Source: Barthelona sp. PCE
Lineage: Eukaryota > Metamonada: BaSk clade
Direction of reading: 5' to 3'
Assembly (NCBI GenBank): GCA_040285745.1
Contig: JAUFOR010000006.1
Span: 248,001-312,000, forward strand
Length of the DNA stretch: 64,000 bases
The translations under genes and the position numbers were made by a program. A model generated the notes under the pieces. The model saw only the letters and a list, made by a program, of their open reading frames with translations, was not told the origin of the DNA and made no database searches. How positions within the stretch are numbered: the stretch's first letter is position 1; each line of letters starts with the position of its first letter. This document shows, piece by piece, positions 1-10,635 of the stretch.

Positions 1-6
1 TACGAC

Positions 7-3000
7 ATGTCGAAGGGTTACATCATTAAACGTTTTCTAGAGCATATTGGGAAAGATGTATCGTCCGATAGACTTTCTCGGTTGTTGGAAGAGATGACGT
101 GTATAATGGAGTCGTATGAGGATCTTGACGACGCAATGTTATATGACATTTTTGTGTTCTTACACGCAAGCAAGGATGATAATAACGATGTTATGGAATT
201 TTATGAATTTCTGAAGAACAGATTCTATACGGGTTACAAACATTTCATTAACAAAGCGGGGATCCAGGAGGAAAAGAACGTTACGGAATCGATGAGTAGG
301 AGCTTCTCTTCTGCTTCTATGGTCTCTAATTCTGGATTCATTGGTCTTGATGTACAGTTACAACAGGCATTGAATCGTATCGAGGACGAAACCAAGTGCG
401 TTGACCTGTTGCAGACAATCGATGATCATTTATTACGGTTACCTATTTCTTCATCATTGCAATATCTGAATAATTTGAACAAAAGTATTAAAATTCTAAC
501 TCATTTCTTTATTGATACTACTGATAAACGCATCATCTTAGTTGCATTTGATATCCTCAACAGATTGATCCAGAAGGTTGGTCTAGATCTAATGCCTTTA
601 TTACCGGTTGTTATTGAAGCATTAGTGAATGTGAATATTGGTGTTAGAGGTGTAGTGAACCCGCTGTTGATGGTATTCATTGAGTTATTTAAGTCGTTTA
701 CTCCCAAAGCCGTTCTCAGAAACTTACTTGCCTTAATTCACAGCAAAAATTGGGTTGTTCGTTTTGTTGTGCTCTGCGCATTAGCACAGGGTTTACTGGT
801 GACGGACACCGTGGCAGATATCAACCTATTGATGCCAGTGTTGTTGGAGATGGCGACTGATGAGTTTAAACCTATTCATGAGATAGTTGTGGAGATTGTC
901 GCACATCTAGCAATTGTGTGCAGTGCTACACGCCTACGCCTACAGTTAAGTACAGCCAGTATTTCGCAGAGAGCGTCAGTCATGGAGGGTATCCACGCCC
1001 CGCATCGACTGCAGACGGTTGTTGATTCAGGCCTTTTAGACACAAGCATCTTTGATTTGACAGGGTTGGAGCAGCGAAAGCAACGCCAAAAGCAGAAGAC
1101 AATGACCCCATTACAGCAGTTTAGGAGGAGTCATTCAAGGACAAAGATACGTGAGTCTCCATCACCTGTTGCAGTTCAACCTCAGCAGCGCCCTTCACCA
1201 ACAGATGTATTCTCGCATAGAAGTCTGCCACGTTCGCCAAGTTTTGAGAATGATTTGGATGAAGGAGAGAAGTTCACCATTAATACCCTTATTTCGCCAC
1301 TCCGAAAGAAGTCATCTCCCTTGAGCAATGAGCAAGAGATGGAACTGTCCCCCCGGTTTACACCGCTGAAGGAGAAGACCCCAGTAAGACAGATCAGGGA
1401 GCCTGAGAGTCCAATGCCTGTGATTCCTCATATAGCACTGGAGGAGAGGAAGAAAGCAGAGCAGAAGACGCCCGAGAGGTACCAGGAGAAGTCAGATGAC
1501 TTCGAGGACCTGTTCAGGATAGCGAAAGAGAAGCAAAAGACCATTGATAGGAAGAAGCCTGAAGCAGTTATTGATGATCATTATAGGATAAATAGCGGAA
1601 AGCTGCTAGAGGACGATGACAGAGTCGTGGACACGTCCATCCTGTCGTCCAGTCTTGCAACACTCAAAACTAACCGAACAATGTGGAGTTCAAGGTCAAG
1701 CAGGCGTTCGCAACGCGTTTCAAATTCTGCCGGCCGGAAGACGCGCCGCACATACACACCTAGTGCGAGAAACAGAAAGATGCCTGATGCGCTGCAAAAT
1801 CTTCGGAATTCACCAACAGTAGCGACAGCTTCAGTAGTATCGTCTTCAGTAGCTTCTAGCATCGGTGATCCACATGAAAGTCATGAATCTGCACCGCCGG
1901 TGATGCAGACGAATGTGTTTGGGATGACAACACCTTCAAAAACAAATATGTCGAGTATTGCAAGTATTAACTCCTTGAAACTGGATGATCACGAAAAGAG
2001 TAACACCTTTCCACCAGTTTCACCCGCAAGGAGGACGCGCATGCAGTCTGCAGACGTGGCGTTGGGTTCTCACATGCATAAGTCACAAACATCGAGGGAA
2101 TCGTCGCCAACACAGAAGATTCCGAAGCGAAAAAGACCTTTTTCAACAAAAGGCACGACCAGGGGATTGGCTAACTCTATTCACCAAAGATCCAAACACT
2201 CCACGCATTTTGAAAAAGCAAGCACCACACTTTCGAACAGACAGTCAGTGGAGGAGATGCATTACGACGACCTCCCAGAGCTCAGAGATGCTCGCGGGCT
2301 CGTAATGCAAGCCATGCATGAGATGAATTTACCGCTGAAGGAACAGAACTGGAAGAGCGTGTTCCATGGCGTCACCAACATTAGGTGTGTTTTGAAACAC
2401 GAGCCTGGTATGCTTAAGAACCAGCTTACAGACGTTATCAAGTGCCTAGTGCAGCAGACGCAGAACTTGAGGTCCACGATTTGCAAAAACGCAGTGGTTG
2501 CTCTTGGAGAAATGTGCATGGCATATCAGCGTCGTGTTGACCAATTTGTGGATCCTATTCTCCGAGCACTGTTAAGAAAGGTTGCAGAGGGCGGATCATC
2601 GTTTATTTCTGAGGAAGCAGACCATTCATTACAATTATTAATCGAGAATTGTTCACCTTCAAGAGTGTTCCTCAGTTTATTTAACGGTATTAAGACTAAA
2701 AGCTCACAAGTTCGTTCAAAGATTGCTCTTTGTATTGATAGATGTATATTACAGGTTGGTGAAGAAATTGAAAGTTACCAACACTTTAGCAGATTGATAA
2801 ACATTACATCTCGGTTATTTGTTGATTCATCACAGGATTGTCGTGCATTTTCACGAAAATGTTTCATGAGTTTGATCAAATTAATCGGAACTGAGTTAGT
2901 TGCTGATGCTGCGAACAAGTTTGCTATCCCAGATGCTCTCCCAAAGATTTTGGGCGTCGTCAGTGATGTAGAGAACAACGGTAGTTTTGATAAAAGCCCC

Positions 3001-3783
3001 GCTGGTAAGAGTTCGACTCGTGTTGGATTTAATCCTGGTGCACAGCCACATTCTGTTCGTCGTACAAAGAAACGTGTGCAAAGTGGTCGGCAGTCAGCTG
3101 GTGCTAGGATGTCGGAAGAGGCGAAGATGGAGTTTAAAAGAATCGTGGTTGGAATCCAGGAGCGTGATTGGAGAAAGAGAATTTCGTACCTCTCAATGTT
3201 GAGCGAATTTTGTGAGGCTAATGCGTTACCAGACAAGATCACTCCTCGAATTCTGGATATCCTCAGTGATGGTCTAAGTGATGGTAACGCCAAGGTTCAA
3301 ACACATACATTGTCGATCACTCCAGGAGTTCTGAGCAAATTAAAGAATCTTAGCAAGCATTTTAACTTGATATTGCCAAAATTGTGTGGTCTCTTTACAC
3401 ACAGTAATCGGTTTATAATTGAACAAATCAGTGAATTATGTGATGCGATTGAATCAGGTGATTATTCGGTCTCTAAAGCGTCTATCATGCGTAATTACTC
3501 CAGTACTATTCCCTCTTTTAACACAAACTTACAAGCTGTGATGCTTGAAAGGTGTACTGATTTTGTTGAGATTGCATTTGTTACAGACAGTAAGGCGGTT
3601 GCACAGTATGGTGTGGCGCTCGCTATCCGAACTATGAACACAAAGGGAGTGTTACAAAATGCCAACCGCAATTTTGTTACAGCTTTGTTACAGTTGTTTG
3701 GTGAAAAGAAGCTGCTTGGCATTGTTAGAAAGCTCGCTCCGTCCGCATTTGAATCGTTTGGACAGCTGTTGAGCAGATTATAG
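7..3783 (+). CDS. TOG/HEAT-array microtubule protein, TOGARAM (crescerin)/CLASP family
   Basis: The 1258-residue product has helical TOG/HEAT-type blocks at both ends and a basic, Ser/Pro-rich disordered linker (about residues 330-740) between them. The block near residue 820 contains NLRSTICKNAVVALGEMCM, which closely resembles the third TOG domain of TOGARAM/crescerin, and another TOG-like block follows at about 1035-1250. TOG domains bind tubulin; TOGARAM proteins act on axonemal microtubules, which fits the other ciliary genes nearby (CFAP58, CFAP299). The ATG at 7 is used, but no in-frame stop lies between it and the window edge, so the true start could be further left. The gene converges on DNA ligase IV with 33 nt between stops. 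CLASP is the alternative family name. Confidence 0.7.
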   Translation: MSKGYIIKRFLEHIGKDVSSDRLSRLLEEMTCIMESYEDLDDAMLYDIFVFLHASKDDNNDVMEFYEFLKNRFYTGYKHFINKAGIQEEKNVTESMSRSFSSASMVSNSGFIGLDVQLQQALNRIEDETKCVDLLQTIDDHLLRLPISSSLQYLNNLNKSIKILTHFFIDTTDKRIILVAFDILNRLIQKVGLDLMPLLPVVIEALVNVNIGVRGVVNPLLMVFIELFKSFTPKAVLRNLLALIHSKNWVVRFVVLCALAQGLLVTDTVADINLLMPVLLEMATDEFKPIHEIVVEIVAHLAIVCSATRLRLQLSTASISQRASVMEGIHAPHRLQTVVDSGLLDTSIFDLTGLEQRKQRQKQKTMTPLQQFRRSHSRTKIRESPSPVAVQPQQRPSPTDVFSHRSLPRSPSFENDLDEGEKFTINTLISPLRKKSSPLSNEQEMELSPRFTPLKEKTPVRQIREPESPMPVIPHIALEERKKAEQKTPERYQEKSDDFEDLFRIAKEKQKTIDRKKPEAVIDDHYRINSGKLLEDDDRVVDTSILSSSLATLKTNRTMWSSRSSRRSQRVSNSAGRKTRRTYTPSARNRKMPDALQNLRNSPTVATASVVSSSVASSIGDPHESHESAPPVMQTNVFGMTTPSKTNMSSIASINSLKLDDHEKSNTFPPVSPARRTRMQSADVALGSHMHKSQTSRESSPTQKIPKRKRPFSTKGTTRGLANSIHQRSKHSTHFEKASTTLSNRQSVEEMHYDDLPELRDARGLVMQAMHEMNLPLKEQNWKSVFHGVTNIRCVLKHEPGMLKNQLTDVIKCLVQQTQNLRSTICKNAVVALGEMCMAYQRRVDQFVDPILRALLRKVAEGGSSFISEEADHSLQLLIENCSPSRVFLSLFNGIKTKSSQVRSKIALCIDRCILQVGEEIESYQHFSRLINITSRLFVDSSQDCRAFSRKCFMSLIKLIGTELVADAANKFAIPDALPKILGVVSDVENNGSFDKSPAGKSSTRVGFNPGAQPHSVRRTKKRVQSGRQSAGARMSEEAKMEFKRIVVGIQERDWRKRISYLSMLSEFCEANALPDKITPRILDILSDGLSDGNAKVQTHTLSITPGVLSKLKNLSKHFNLILPKLCGLFTHSNRFIIEQISELCDAIESGDYSVSKASIMRNYSSTIPSFNTNLQAVMLERCTDFVEIAFVTDSKAVAQYGVALAIRTMNTKGVLQNANRNFVTALLQLFGEKKLLGIVRKLAPSAFESFGQLLSRL

Positions 3784-3816
3784 CTATGTAAAAAATATTG
3801 ATATTTACATTTTTTT

Positions 3817-6800
3817 TTATATTTCTTCATCACTATCACTATCAAATATAGAATGTGATGAAGAAGCCATCAAGGATGCTCCAATTGTGCATGGTGCACA
3901 TGTTGGCATCTCCTTCTGCTGAACTTGGTTCTCATCATGCTTGAAGATTAACGAACCATTTAAAAGCTTTTCCAAAAAATCCAGAATGTAAACATGCTTG
4001 GGCATAGGGACGTGTGAACCAGTAATGATATAGTCTGCAGCTTTCCTATTTTCCACAATAACAACTCCATGCATAGCCAAAGATATGCTGACAGAGTCAG
4101 GTAAGTCGCATTTAGCGTAAACTCTTAGACCAAAGTAAGGGGCATTTTCGATTTCAAAAGACTGAAAAGTATCCCAATTCTCCTCATTACAAAGTTCTAC
4201 ATTGTATTCTTCAACTCTTTTTTTTAATTGCTCATGGCTCAAGAAACTTTCGATATCATCTAATGTGAACAGGTTCTTGTATGAATCGAGAAATCGGCCT
4301 CCTATCTCTTCCAACATAGCCAACATATCACTACTTAAATGAAGAAAATCAATGAGTGTTAAATCGGTGAATTCCTTCTTTTTCCATCTCCTAATAAAGA
4401 AATCGGGCTTAAATATCGGTATTGATGTATTTTCTTTAACATATTGCCTCAATTGAGCATCCCAGGTTGGAGAACATATAATATCAGCTAGATGAATTGC
4501 CATAACAATTTCTCCTTCACCACCCCGAATTGCAGTCATCAATTCCTGCATATCAGAAGTGCGAACTTTGTTGGAAATATAAACTTTCTTATATGAAAAA
4601 AGCGAAACTTTTTCAATTAATTGATTTTCCTGAAAATTCTCCTTAAAGAAACGATCTACAGCATTAAGTCTTTTCTTCGGAGTTTTCCGCCGCTTTCCTG
4701 TCTTCTGAGCCTTCAAAGGAAAGTCCATACCCATGCTCTGTGTATCGATCATATTGTTATGGGCAAACAAGTTTTGGCTAAAATCTTGAGTTAAATTAAC
4801 TGAATTAGCTTGTGTGTTATTATGATTGAAGCTGATATTCATACTCTGCAGTTTTTTAAAGTTGCTGAATGATCTTTTCTTCTCAGTTGGTAGAGAATGT
4901 GTATTTGTGCTTGTTAAACTCATCAACCGACCCTGCTCATTGGTACTATTGAACACCTCTGTGATCTCATCGATGGTCATCGCGCTCAACGGGTTGCGAT
5001 CGTATGTCTCCTTGACACCACGGAATTTTGGGAAAAGAAAAGAAAAACCACATGGTGTCCATTGGCACGGAGTCATTGAATTCGTCTCCACAGTCACCAC
5101 AACGGACTTTAAAGGGTTCAGCAAAAATGTAGGTCTGTCTTCCGCCTTCATTACACCAAGTTCAATTCTGTACTCCGCTTCAACCACACGCAGAGGATAC
5201 CGCCCATCAGGCCCCGGCATGTATGGAAAAGCAATGGCTTCAAGCGTGCGTAAAAAAGAAACATTATCGTTTTGATTACCAACACGACCAACAGTAATGA
5301 AGGTTGGCGTTCCACGGCTCTCATTATCCACAACAGCGACTACGAGGCTCGCTGCGTTACGTGACTGATGTGCTATACCACTGCCTTTCGAATAACCAAC
5401 AACGACACAATCGAATTCTCTTTTTGTTTGTCGATCGACTTTCATCTTCATCCATCCTTTGTTTCGCTCGCTCGGCGCATAGTGAGATCTCGGGCGCTTT
5501 AACATGAGCCCTTCGTCGCCTCGAAGGGATGCTTCCTCAAATCTAGCAAAAACTTCTTCGTGGTTGAGACGTTCATATGGACTATTCCTGAGCCCCTTCG
5601 TGTCAATCACGACAGAATCTAGTATCTCTTTACGATCCTCCAATGGTTTTTGTAGTAGAGTTTCCCCTTCCAGCATTAATATATCGAACACGTAAAAGCG
5701 AAGGAAAATTTTGGATGTTTGGAATACTGTTTTAGTGCTTCCAGACCCGCCAACGATAGATTCTCCTCGTGTTATAGCAAGACCAGCACTTCTAATCAGT
5801 GCTCTGTCAATGAGCTCTTCTGTTCCGCTTTCTGTGGTGTAAGCCATTGCTTCGCAGTCAAAAATTCCGCTTTCACAACCAGAAAGACTGGCAAGGACAC
5901 TTGGTACTACACTATTAAATTCTTCGTTAAAATTTGCCAGTCCACGAGTAAAAAAATCCACATTCGTACCGTTCTTATGGATTTGGACCCTGAAACCATC
6001 ATATTTCATTTCTACAAACATATCTTTATCAAAATTTAACACCTTTTCTCTCATACCCAACCAGTCTTCAGCAACCATCGGTTTAATAGGCTGCCCCAGG
6101 CTTACAGCAATAAGTTCTGTTGGATCAACATCCACGTTAGGGTCTAAATCATATACTTGTTGCAAGCATTGATTGATACTGTAAACACGGAACGCCTGTG
6201 GGTGCCAACCCTTAAAGATGGACTTTGGTGATACTCTGATCTTGAGGTCAAGAAGAATTAGACGGCATATCCAGTACCATTCGATACTTAGCACAATTTT
6301 TTTTGTACCGAAATCTCGCAACAATACTATACGATCATCTTGCTTTTTTGTCTCAATAAGACGATCTAAAAGCATGTTAACCTCCAATACAGTGGGAACA
6401 GACGACAAGTCGGCTTCAGATGTATCACGTGGTACATCATACGACTGAACAACGTCCCTGATGACTGACGGACAGTCTCCCGAACCGTGTCGCGAACTGT
6501 GGTTCTTGTAGCGCTTAATGCGGTCCCTTTCGGACTCAGAAAGGCCAGGGATGCCTCCAGACATTAGTTTGGCAAGTCCAGATTCTCGTAAACCGTATTT
6601 TTGTCTTCTATTCTCGTCTGCGGATGGAACAAGCAACCGGAAAAAGCCAAAACCAAGCGCAGGGTCATCTCTAAAGGAGTTTCTGATGACTGTGAGGACA
6701 TTTGCAATTAAAACATTTCTCTTTTGCTTTTTGCTGCCCAGAGCATCATAAATCTTGCACACATAGCTGAAAGGAACATCCTTACCCCTTAGGGCAGGAC

Positions 6801-6822
6801 TAGTTTCATCTTTCGGCCCCAT
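3817..6822 (-). CDS. LIG4: DNA ligase IV (ATP-dependent, NHEJ)
   Basis: This 1001-residue protein seals double-strand breaks in non-homologous end joining, normally with XRCC4 and Ku in the nucleus. An N-terminal DNA-binding domain (about 15-240) is followed by the adenylation domain with the KYDG nucleotidyl motif in EMKYDGFRVQIHKNG; the reactive lysine is residue 273. The OB-fold with its conserved EGLMLKRP stretch follows. After a basic linker come two BRCT-like regions (about 740-830 and 890-980), the layout specific to ligase IV. The start chosen is the ATG at 6822; a GTG two codons upstream is not a likely eukaryotic start. Many metamonads have lost NHEJ, so its presence is informative. 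Confidence 0.92.
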   Translation of the reverse strand: MGPKDETSPALRGKDVPFSYVCKIYDALGSKKQKRNVLIANVLTVIRNSFRDDPALGFGFFRLLVPSADENRRQKYGLRESGLAKLMSGGIPGLSESERDRIKRYKNHSSRHGSGDCPSVIRDVVQSYDVPRDTSEADLSSVPTVLEVNMLLDRLIETKKQDDRIVLLRDFGTKKIVLSIEWYWICRLILLDLKIRVSPKSIFKGWHPQAFRVYSINQCLQQVYDLDPNVDVDPTELIAVSLGQPIKPMVAEDWLGMREKVLNFDKDMFVEMKYDGFRVQIHKNGTNVDFFTRGLANFNEEFNSVVPSVLASLSGCESGIFDCEAMAYTTESGTEELIDRALIRSAGLAITRGESIVGGSGSTKTVFQTSKIFLRFYVFDILMLEGETLLQKPLEDRKEILDSVVIDTKGLRNSPYERLNHEEVFARFEEASLRGDEGLMLKRPRSHYAPSERNKGWMKMKVDRQTKREFDCVVVGYSKGSGIAHQSRNAASLVVAVVDNESRGTPTFITVGRVGNQNDNVSFLRTLEAIAFPYMPGPDGRYPLRVVEAEYRIELGVMKAEDRPTFLLNPLKSVVVTVETNSMTPCQWTPCGFSFLFPKFRGVKETYDRNPLSAMTIDEITEVFNSTNEQGRLMSLTSTNTHSLPTEKKRSFSNFKKLQSMNISFNHNNTQANSVNLTQDFSQNLFAHNNMIDTQSMGMDFPLKAQKTGKRRKTPKKRLNAVDRFFKENFQENQLIEKVSLFSYKKVYISNKVRTSDMQELMTAIRGGEGEIVMAIHLADIICSPTWDAQLRQYVKENTSIPIFKPDFFIRRWKKKEFTDLTLIDFLHLSSDMLAMLEEIGGRFLDSYKNLFTLDDIESFLSHEQLKKRVEEYNVELCNEENWDTFQSFEIENAPYFGLRVYAKCDLPDSVSISLAMHGVVIVENRKAADYIITGSHVPMPKHVYILDFLEKLLNGSLIFKHDENQVQQKEMPTCAPCTIGASLMASSSHSIFDSDSDEEI

Positions 6823-6878
6823 AAGCACGAAAAAAGCATAAACAAAATTTTTTACAAAAATTTTTTGAAATTAATGAA

Positions 6879-9800
6879 TTATGTATTAAAATGCAAAACA
6901 AATTCTGCATCTTGTATTTGCCCTTCTTCTTCACCTTCAGAATATTCCTCTTTTGGCCCTATTGGACTATGTTGAATATTTAATGCACTTCTGTGCGGTT
7001 CACTAAAAGATCGCTGTCGCAAAGATGAGTTCAGGGTAGAAACCGAAGCAGTTGGTGCTTCTGAAATGACGTTTGCGTCACTAGGGTAGGCATGGAGTAA
7101 TTCAGAATCATCATATGATGGAACAATGTGTTCATAATTCTCACCGTACTGCTTCTTCAGTTTCTGGATAAGTTGCTCCCTTCTATATGATTCAAACGGA
7201 GTTACATCATACTTTCTATGAGCAGCACGGAACAACTCTCGATTGTCTATGTCGGGCAACATCTTCTTCAATTGCTCATTGGTACAAAGCAATGACGGGT
7301 TGGTTGGATTAGGGGTTCCAGCATATTGCTGATGGTTGACTAACTCTTTAATGAACTCGAAAGTTACCTTCATTGCAATATCTTGGCCAAAGGTACGTAG
7401 AGCGAAGAAAAGACGATGGTGAAGCGACTGAGACTCTGTTGTGACGTGTGGTAAACCCTGCCAACCTTGGATTGCAACACCAGTGGAGAAAGGATGAACA
7501 CCATCAACGAACGAGTTCTTGACAACAACAAAATGAACAAATCTATCAGATTGCTCACTTTTATCATAAAGAGGGTGTAATGTACCCATTTTCATTGAAA
7601 AACCAAAATGTCCATACGGAGGAGGATTTGGTTTTGTATCCCAAAGAGGATGATTTCTAAATCGCATCAACCAACCTCTATAGTTTCTAACGGTCGAAAA
7701 CGAATTACAGTAACCACCAAGCAGACCGTACTTAACAGCTAAACCTATTGAGATTAAAAAGTCATAACCATCATACATCTCATCTTGTGACACATCTAGG
7801 ACAATACAGACACGAGCACCGGCACGGAGACAGCTGATAACACCCATTGTATCTCCGCAATGACCGCCATCACTGAAATGTTGGAAGTCTTCTTCTTGAA
7901 GTTGCTTTTCAAGACGCTCTATTTCTACATCGATTTTGTGTCTTGGCTTACGATTCATTCTTTTTCGGCGATCATACTCGTTGTATCTTTCTTCCTCTTC
8001 CTCTTCCTCATCTTTGTTATTTTGATTATTTTCACTCTTTTTAGGCCAACCATTGGTGAGAGGACCCCAAAAATTCACCATAAATGCATCTTTGCCTGTA
8101 TGAATAGGTTTCATCTGCCATTTACGCTCTTGTTTTCCATTTTTCATACGGGTTGCCCACATACCTAATCTGAAATTGAAGAACGTGTACAAATAATTGC
8201 CCCATGATGAGAGCCATCCTGTCCTACTTGCGACAATGGCAGCAGATGTTGTCATAATTGAACCAACATCCCAGGTGCCTGCAGTTTTTGGAGTAAATGG
8301 TTCTGGGAAACCCTCACCTTGTTCAGTAAGACGGTTTCTAGTGAGTTGAAAGATATATTTAATGCGTCTTCTTCTAGTATCTGTCAATTCAGTAAAGAAC
8401 CCTATTTCTTCGAAGTTAGAGAACGGTTCAGTACAGTTGAAGCGGTTCGTTGCAGTGGGTGCAAAGAACGCCCTCACCAACAGATTACGATACGCAAAAT
8501 GTGGACCTATACTATAGAGATCAACGAAGTTCATGAAGATTAGTGCGATAATTCCAGTAATAGCAATAACGCACAAGCAAGAAAGGATCATTGTGATGAA
8601 ATCACTATCAAAATAGTTGCTTAACAAAGAAAAAAAGAATTGAGCAATTAAAAAATCGATAATGATTGCAAATGTCGAAACTATTAAAACTAATAAAACA
8701 CCAGTAGTGTTAGAAACAAAGAAAGGAATGTACTTCAGGAACGCAATGTTGGCAAGGGAACCGAGGATGATAATAATCACAGGAATAGCTTTTTCGGAAA
8801 AACTTAACTCGAATAGTAGCCATGGAACGAAGGACAACCATATTGCAATCAGCAGGAATGTCAACAAATAGCCAAACTGCATGTCGTCCAGATGTTGGTC
8901 TCTACTAACCTTTGAATTAACAGTGTGACTTGAAAATATTCGTAATAAAAATTGATAAAAAAAACGAATGCATAACAACAACACAATTAAATGATAGCTG
9001 ATATTAAACGTAAGGTTCAAGTACGTAGCAAGTAAAACAATGCATAACAGTAAGATATTTTCCAATAGCAATCGATCTTCTAAACGACTAAAAATTTTGT
9101 GGAAAATAATGATAATAGAATCGATAAGAATCAAAAAAAGAAAACAGGCTGCGTAATGATACCATTCCATCTGTCCTAAATTATTTGAATTTATCCCAGT
9201 TGTTAAGGCACCTAAAGAACATATTGGTGTACCATCATCAAGCAAGGTGTGAACAAATGTACCGTTGACGAAAGATGCACAGGGTAGGACACTTCCCCCA
9301 GTGTTAAATGTAGCAAGAGAAAGACCGAAGAAAAGAAAAGAAAAGATCATCATAAAAAATACAATTTGATATAGGATACCAGTAATAGTGCTGATAAGTA
9401 AACGACCAACCAAAGTTTGGAAACTTAACAACCATCTTAAAGGGAAATAAAAAATATATGGTGAAAGCTGCTCAGCACGATCTATAATGGTACTAAATCT
9501 TTTTCTTATCTCTTTGATAGGATACATACGATTGTTGGCAATACCAACATGATTATCTGATCTACCCTGATGATAATTAAAAACTTCTGCATATTTAGAA
9601 ATTCTTGGTGTCATATCTCGATTACGTTCTATTGGAAATGCTTCATCAGCACTACTACCCATATCTAGATCTGTTTCTTCGAATGACAGATATGAATCCA
9701 AATGTAATTGTGATTCGCTAATATTGATCATCTGACTCGATGCAAGGCTACTATCAGAATAAAATTCATGGATATAAGATGAATGAGGAATTGCTAAAGA

Positions 9801-10385
9801 TTCTTGTGAATTAAAGCTGTTCATAATTTGACTATTACTGATAGATTTTGGTGTTGTTTCAATAAATGATTGATTAGGGGAATAATTTTTGTATTCATCT
9901 TCATTTTGATCAACATACTCTACCACATCTATACCAAATTGCTTTTCCAATGTAACCATATCGTATTCTTCAGTGCGTACGTTCTCAGGTAAAGAATCTA
10001 CATGTTGCATATCATTGTGAGAAGTAAAAGTGGATTGACATTTTTTCTCAAATTCAACAGGTTGCATAGCTCTTAATAGAGCAGCTCCAGCGAATCCACC
10101 ACCAGAAACTGACGCTACGATCGAACAATGCTCAAAAATACCGTTTTCCATAAAAGCTTCCAGTGCTCCGGCACAGAAAACAGCTGATCGAACACCGCCT
10201 CCACTTAGAGCGATAGCTAAAGGTAATTTTGCATCACTTCCGACAGTATTCTGAGAGGGGGATCTTTCCGCAGAAGGGCTTGCGTGTTGTGAGGGTCTAG
10301 CATGATTAATACGATTGTTGATCATTGGAGCGTTAGGACTTTCTCTAGGACCATTGACAGCATCCGAAAGAGGTGCAAAGGCCAT
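6879..10385 (-). CDS. Patatin-like phospholipase with large multi-pass membrane insertion
   Basis: The 1168-residue protein begins with a patatin signature: the oxyanion-hole motif ALSGGGVRSAVF near residue 60 and a nucleophile elbow SVSGGGFAG with Ser94. The partner aspartate of the Ser-Asp dyad is seen far away in FSDGGHCGD, Asp839. Between them lie an acidic/polar stretch (about 110-300), eight or more hydrophobic membrane segments (about 310-625) and a basic KDEEEEEEER-type linker near 790. Patatins hydrolyse acyl esters of phospholipids or lysophospholipids. Here the catalytic halves would have to come together across a membrane module. The C-terminus is polar. No introns are needed and the frame is open throughout. 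Confidence 0.75.
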   Translation of the reverse strand: MAFAPLSDAVNGPRESPNAPMINNRINHARPSQHASPSAERSPSQNTVGSDAKLPLAIALSGGGVRSAVFCAGALEAFMENGIFEHCSIVASVSGGGFAGAALLRAMQPVEFEKKCQSTFTSHNDMQHVDSLPENVRTEEYDMVTLEKQFGIDVVEYVDQNEDEYKNYSPNQSFIETTPKSISNSQIMNSFNSQESLAIPHSSYIHEFYSDSSLASSQMINISESQLHLDSYLSFEETDLDMGSSADEAFPIERNRDMTPRISKYAEVFNYHQGRSDNHVGIANNRMYPIKEIRKRFSTIIDRAEQLSPYIFYFPLRWLLSFQTLVGRLLISTITGILYQIVFFMMIFSFLFFGLSLATFNTGGSVLPCASFVNGTFVHTLLDDGTPICSLGALTTGINSNNLGQMEWYHYAACFLFLILIDSIIIIFHKIFSRLEDRLLLENILLLCIVLLATYLNLTFNISYHLIVLLLCIRFFYQFLLRIFSSHTVNSKVSRDQHLDDMQFGYLLTFLLIAIWLSFVPWLLFELSFSEKAIPVIIIILGSLANIAFLKYIPFFVSNTTGVLLVLIVSTFAIIIDFLIAQFFFSLLSNYFDSDFITMILSCLCVIAITGIIALIFMNFVDLYSIGPHFAYRNLLVRAFFAPTATNRFNCTEPFSNFEEIGFFTELTDTRRRRIKYIFQLTRNRLTEQGEGFPEPFTPKTAGTWDVGSIMTTSAAIVASRTGWLSSWGNYLYTFFNFRLGMWATRMKNGKQERKWQMKPIHTGKDAFMVNFWGPLTNGWPKKSENNQNNKDEEEEEEERYNEYDRRKRMNRKPRHKIDVEIERLEKQLQEEDFQHFSDGGHCGDTMGVISCLRAGARVCIVLDVSQDEMYDGYDFLISIGLAVKYGLLGGYCNSFSTVRNYRGWLMRFRNHPLWDTKPNPPPYGHFGFSMKMGTLHPLYDKSEQSDRFVHFVVVKNSFVDGVHPFSTGVAIQGWQGLPHVTTESQSLHHRLFFALRTFGQDIAMKVTFEFIKELVNHQQYAGTPNPTNPSLLCTNEQLKKMLPDIDNRELFRAAHRKYDVTPFESYRREQLIQKLKKQYGENYEHIVPSYDDSELLHAYPSDANVISEAPTASVSTLNSSLRQRSFSEPHRSALNIQHSPIGPKEEYSEGEEEGQIQDAEFVLHFNT

Positions 10386-10635
10386 GGAAAAGAACGAAAA
10401 CTAAAAAAGCGCTGAGAAAGAGGTTTTAAATTCTGAAATCAAATGGAATCGAATGAAACAGCGTTCTAACATTGGGAATGCACATTTAACACATTGTATA
10501 GTCCAATCAGCAAGAAATTCAACCGGTTTCTAACTTTTTTTATTCATAATCTTTTGCTTGGTTCAAAAAATCCCTTGAATACCACTATTTCTTCTAAATT
10601 GGTGCACTTCAATCCGAGTTATTACCGATATCACC

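Noticed and set aside
1581-3293. Several long antisense frames within the TOG-array gene
   Set aside because: They are shadows of the coding strand, without ATG context or conserved motifs.
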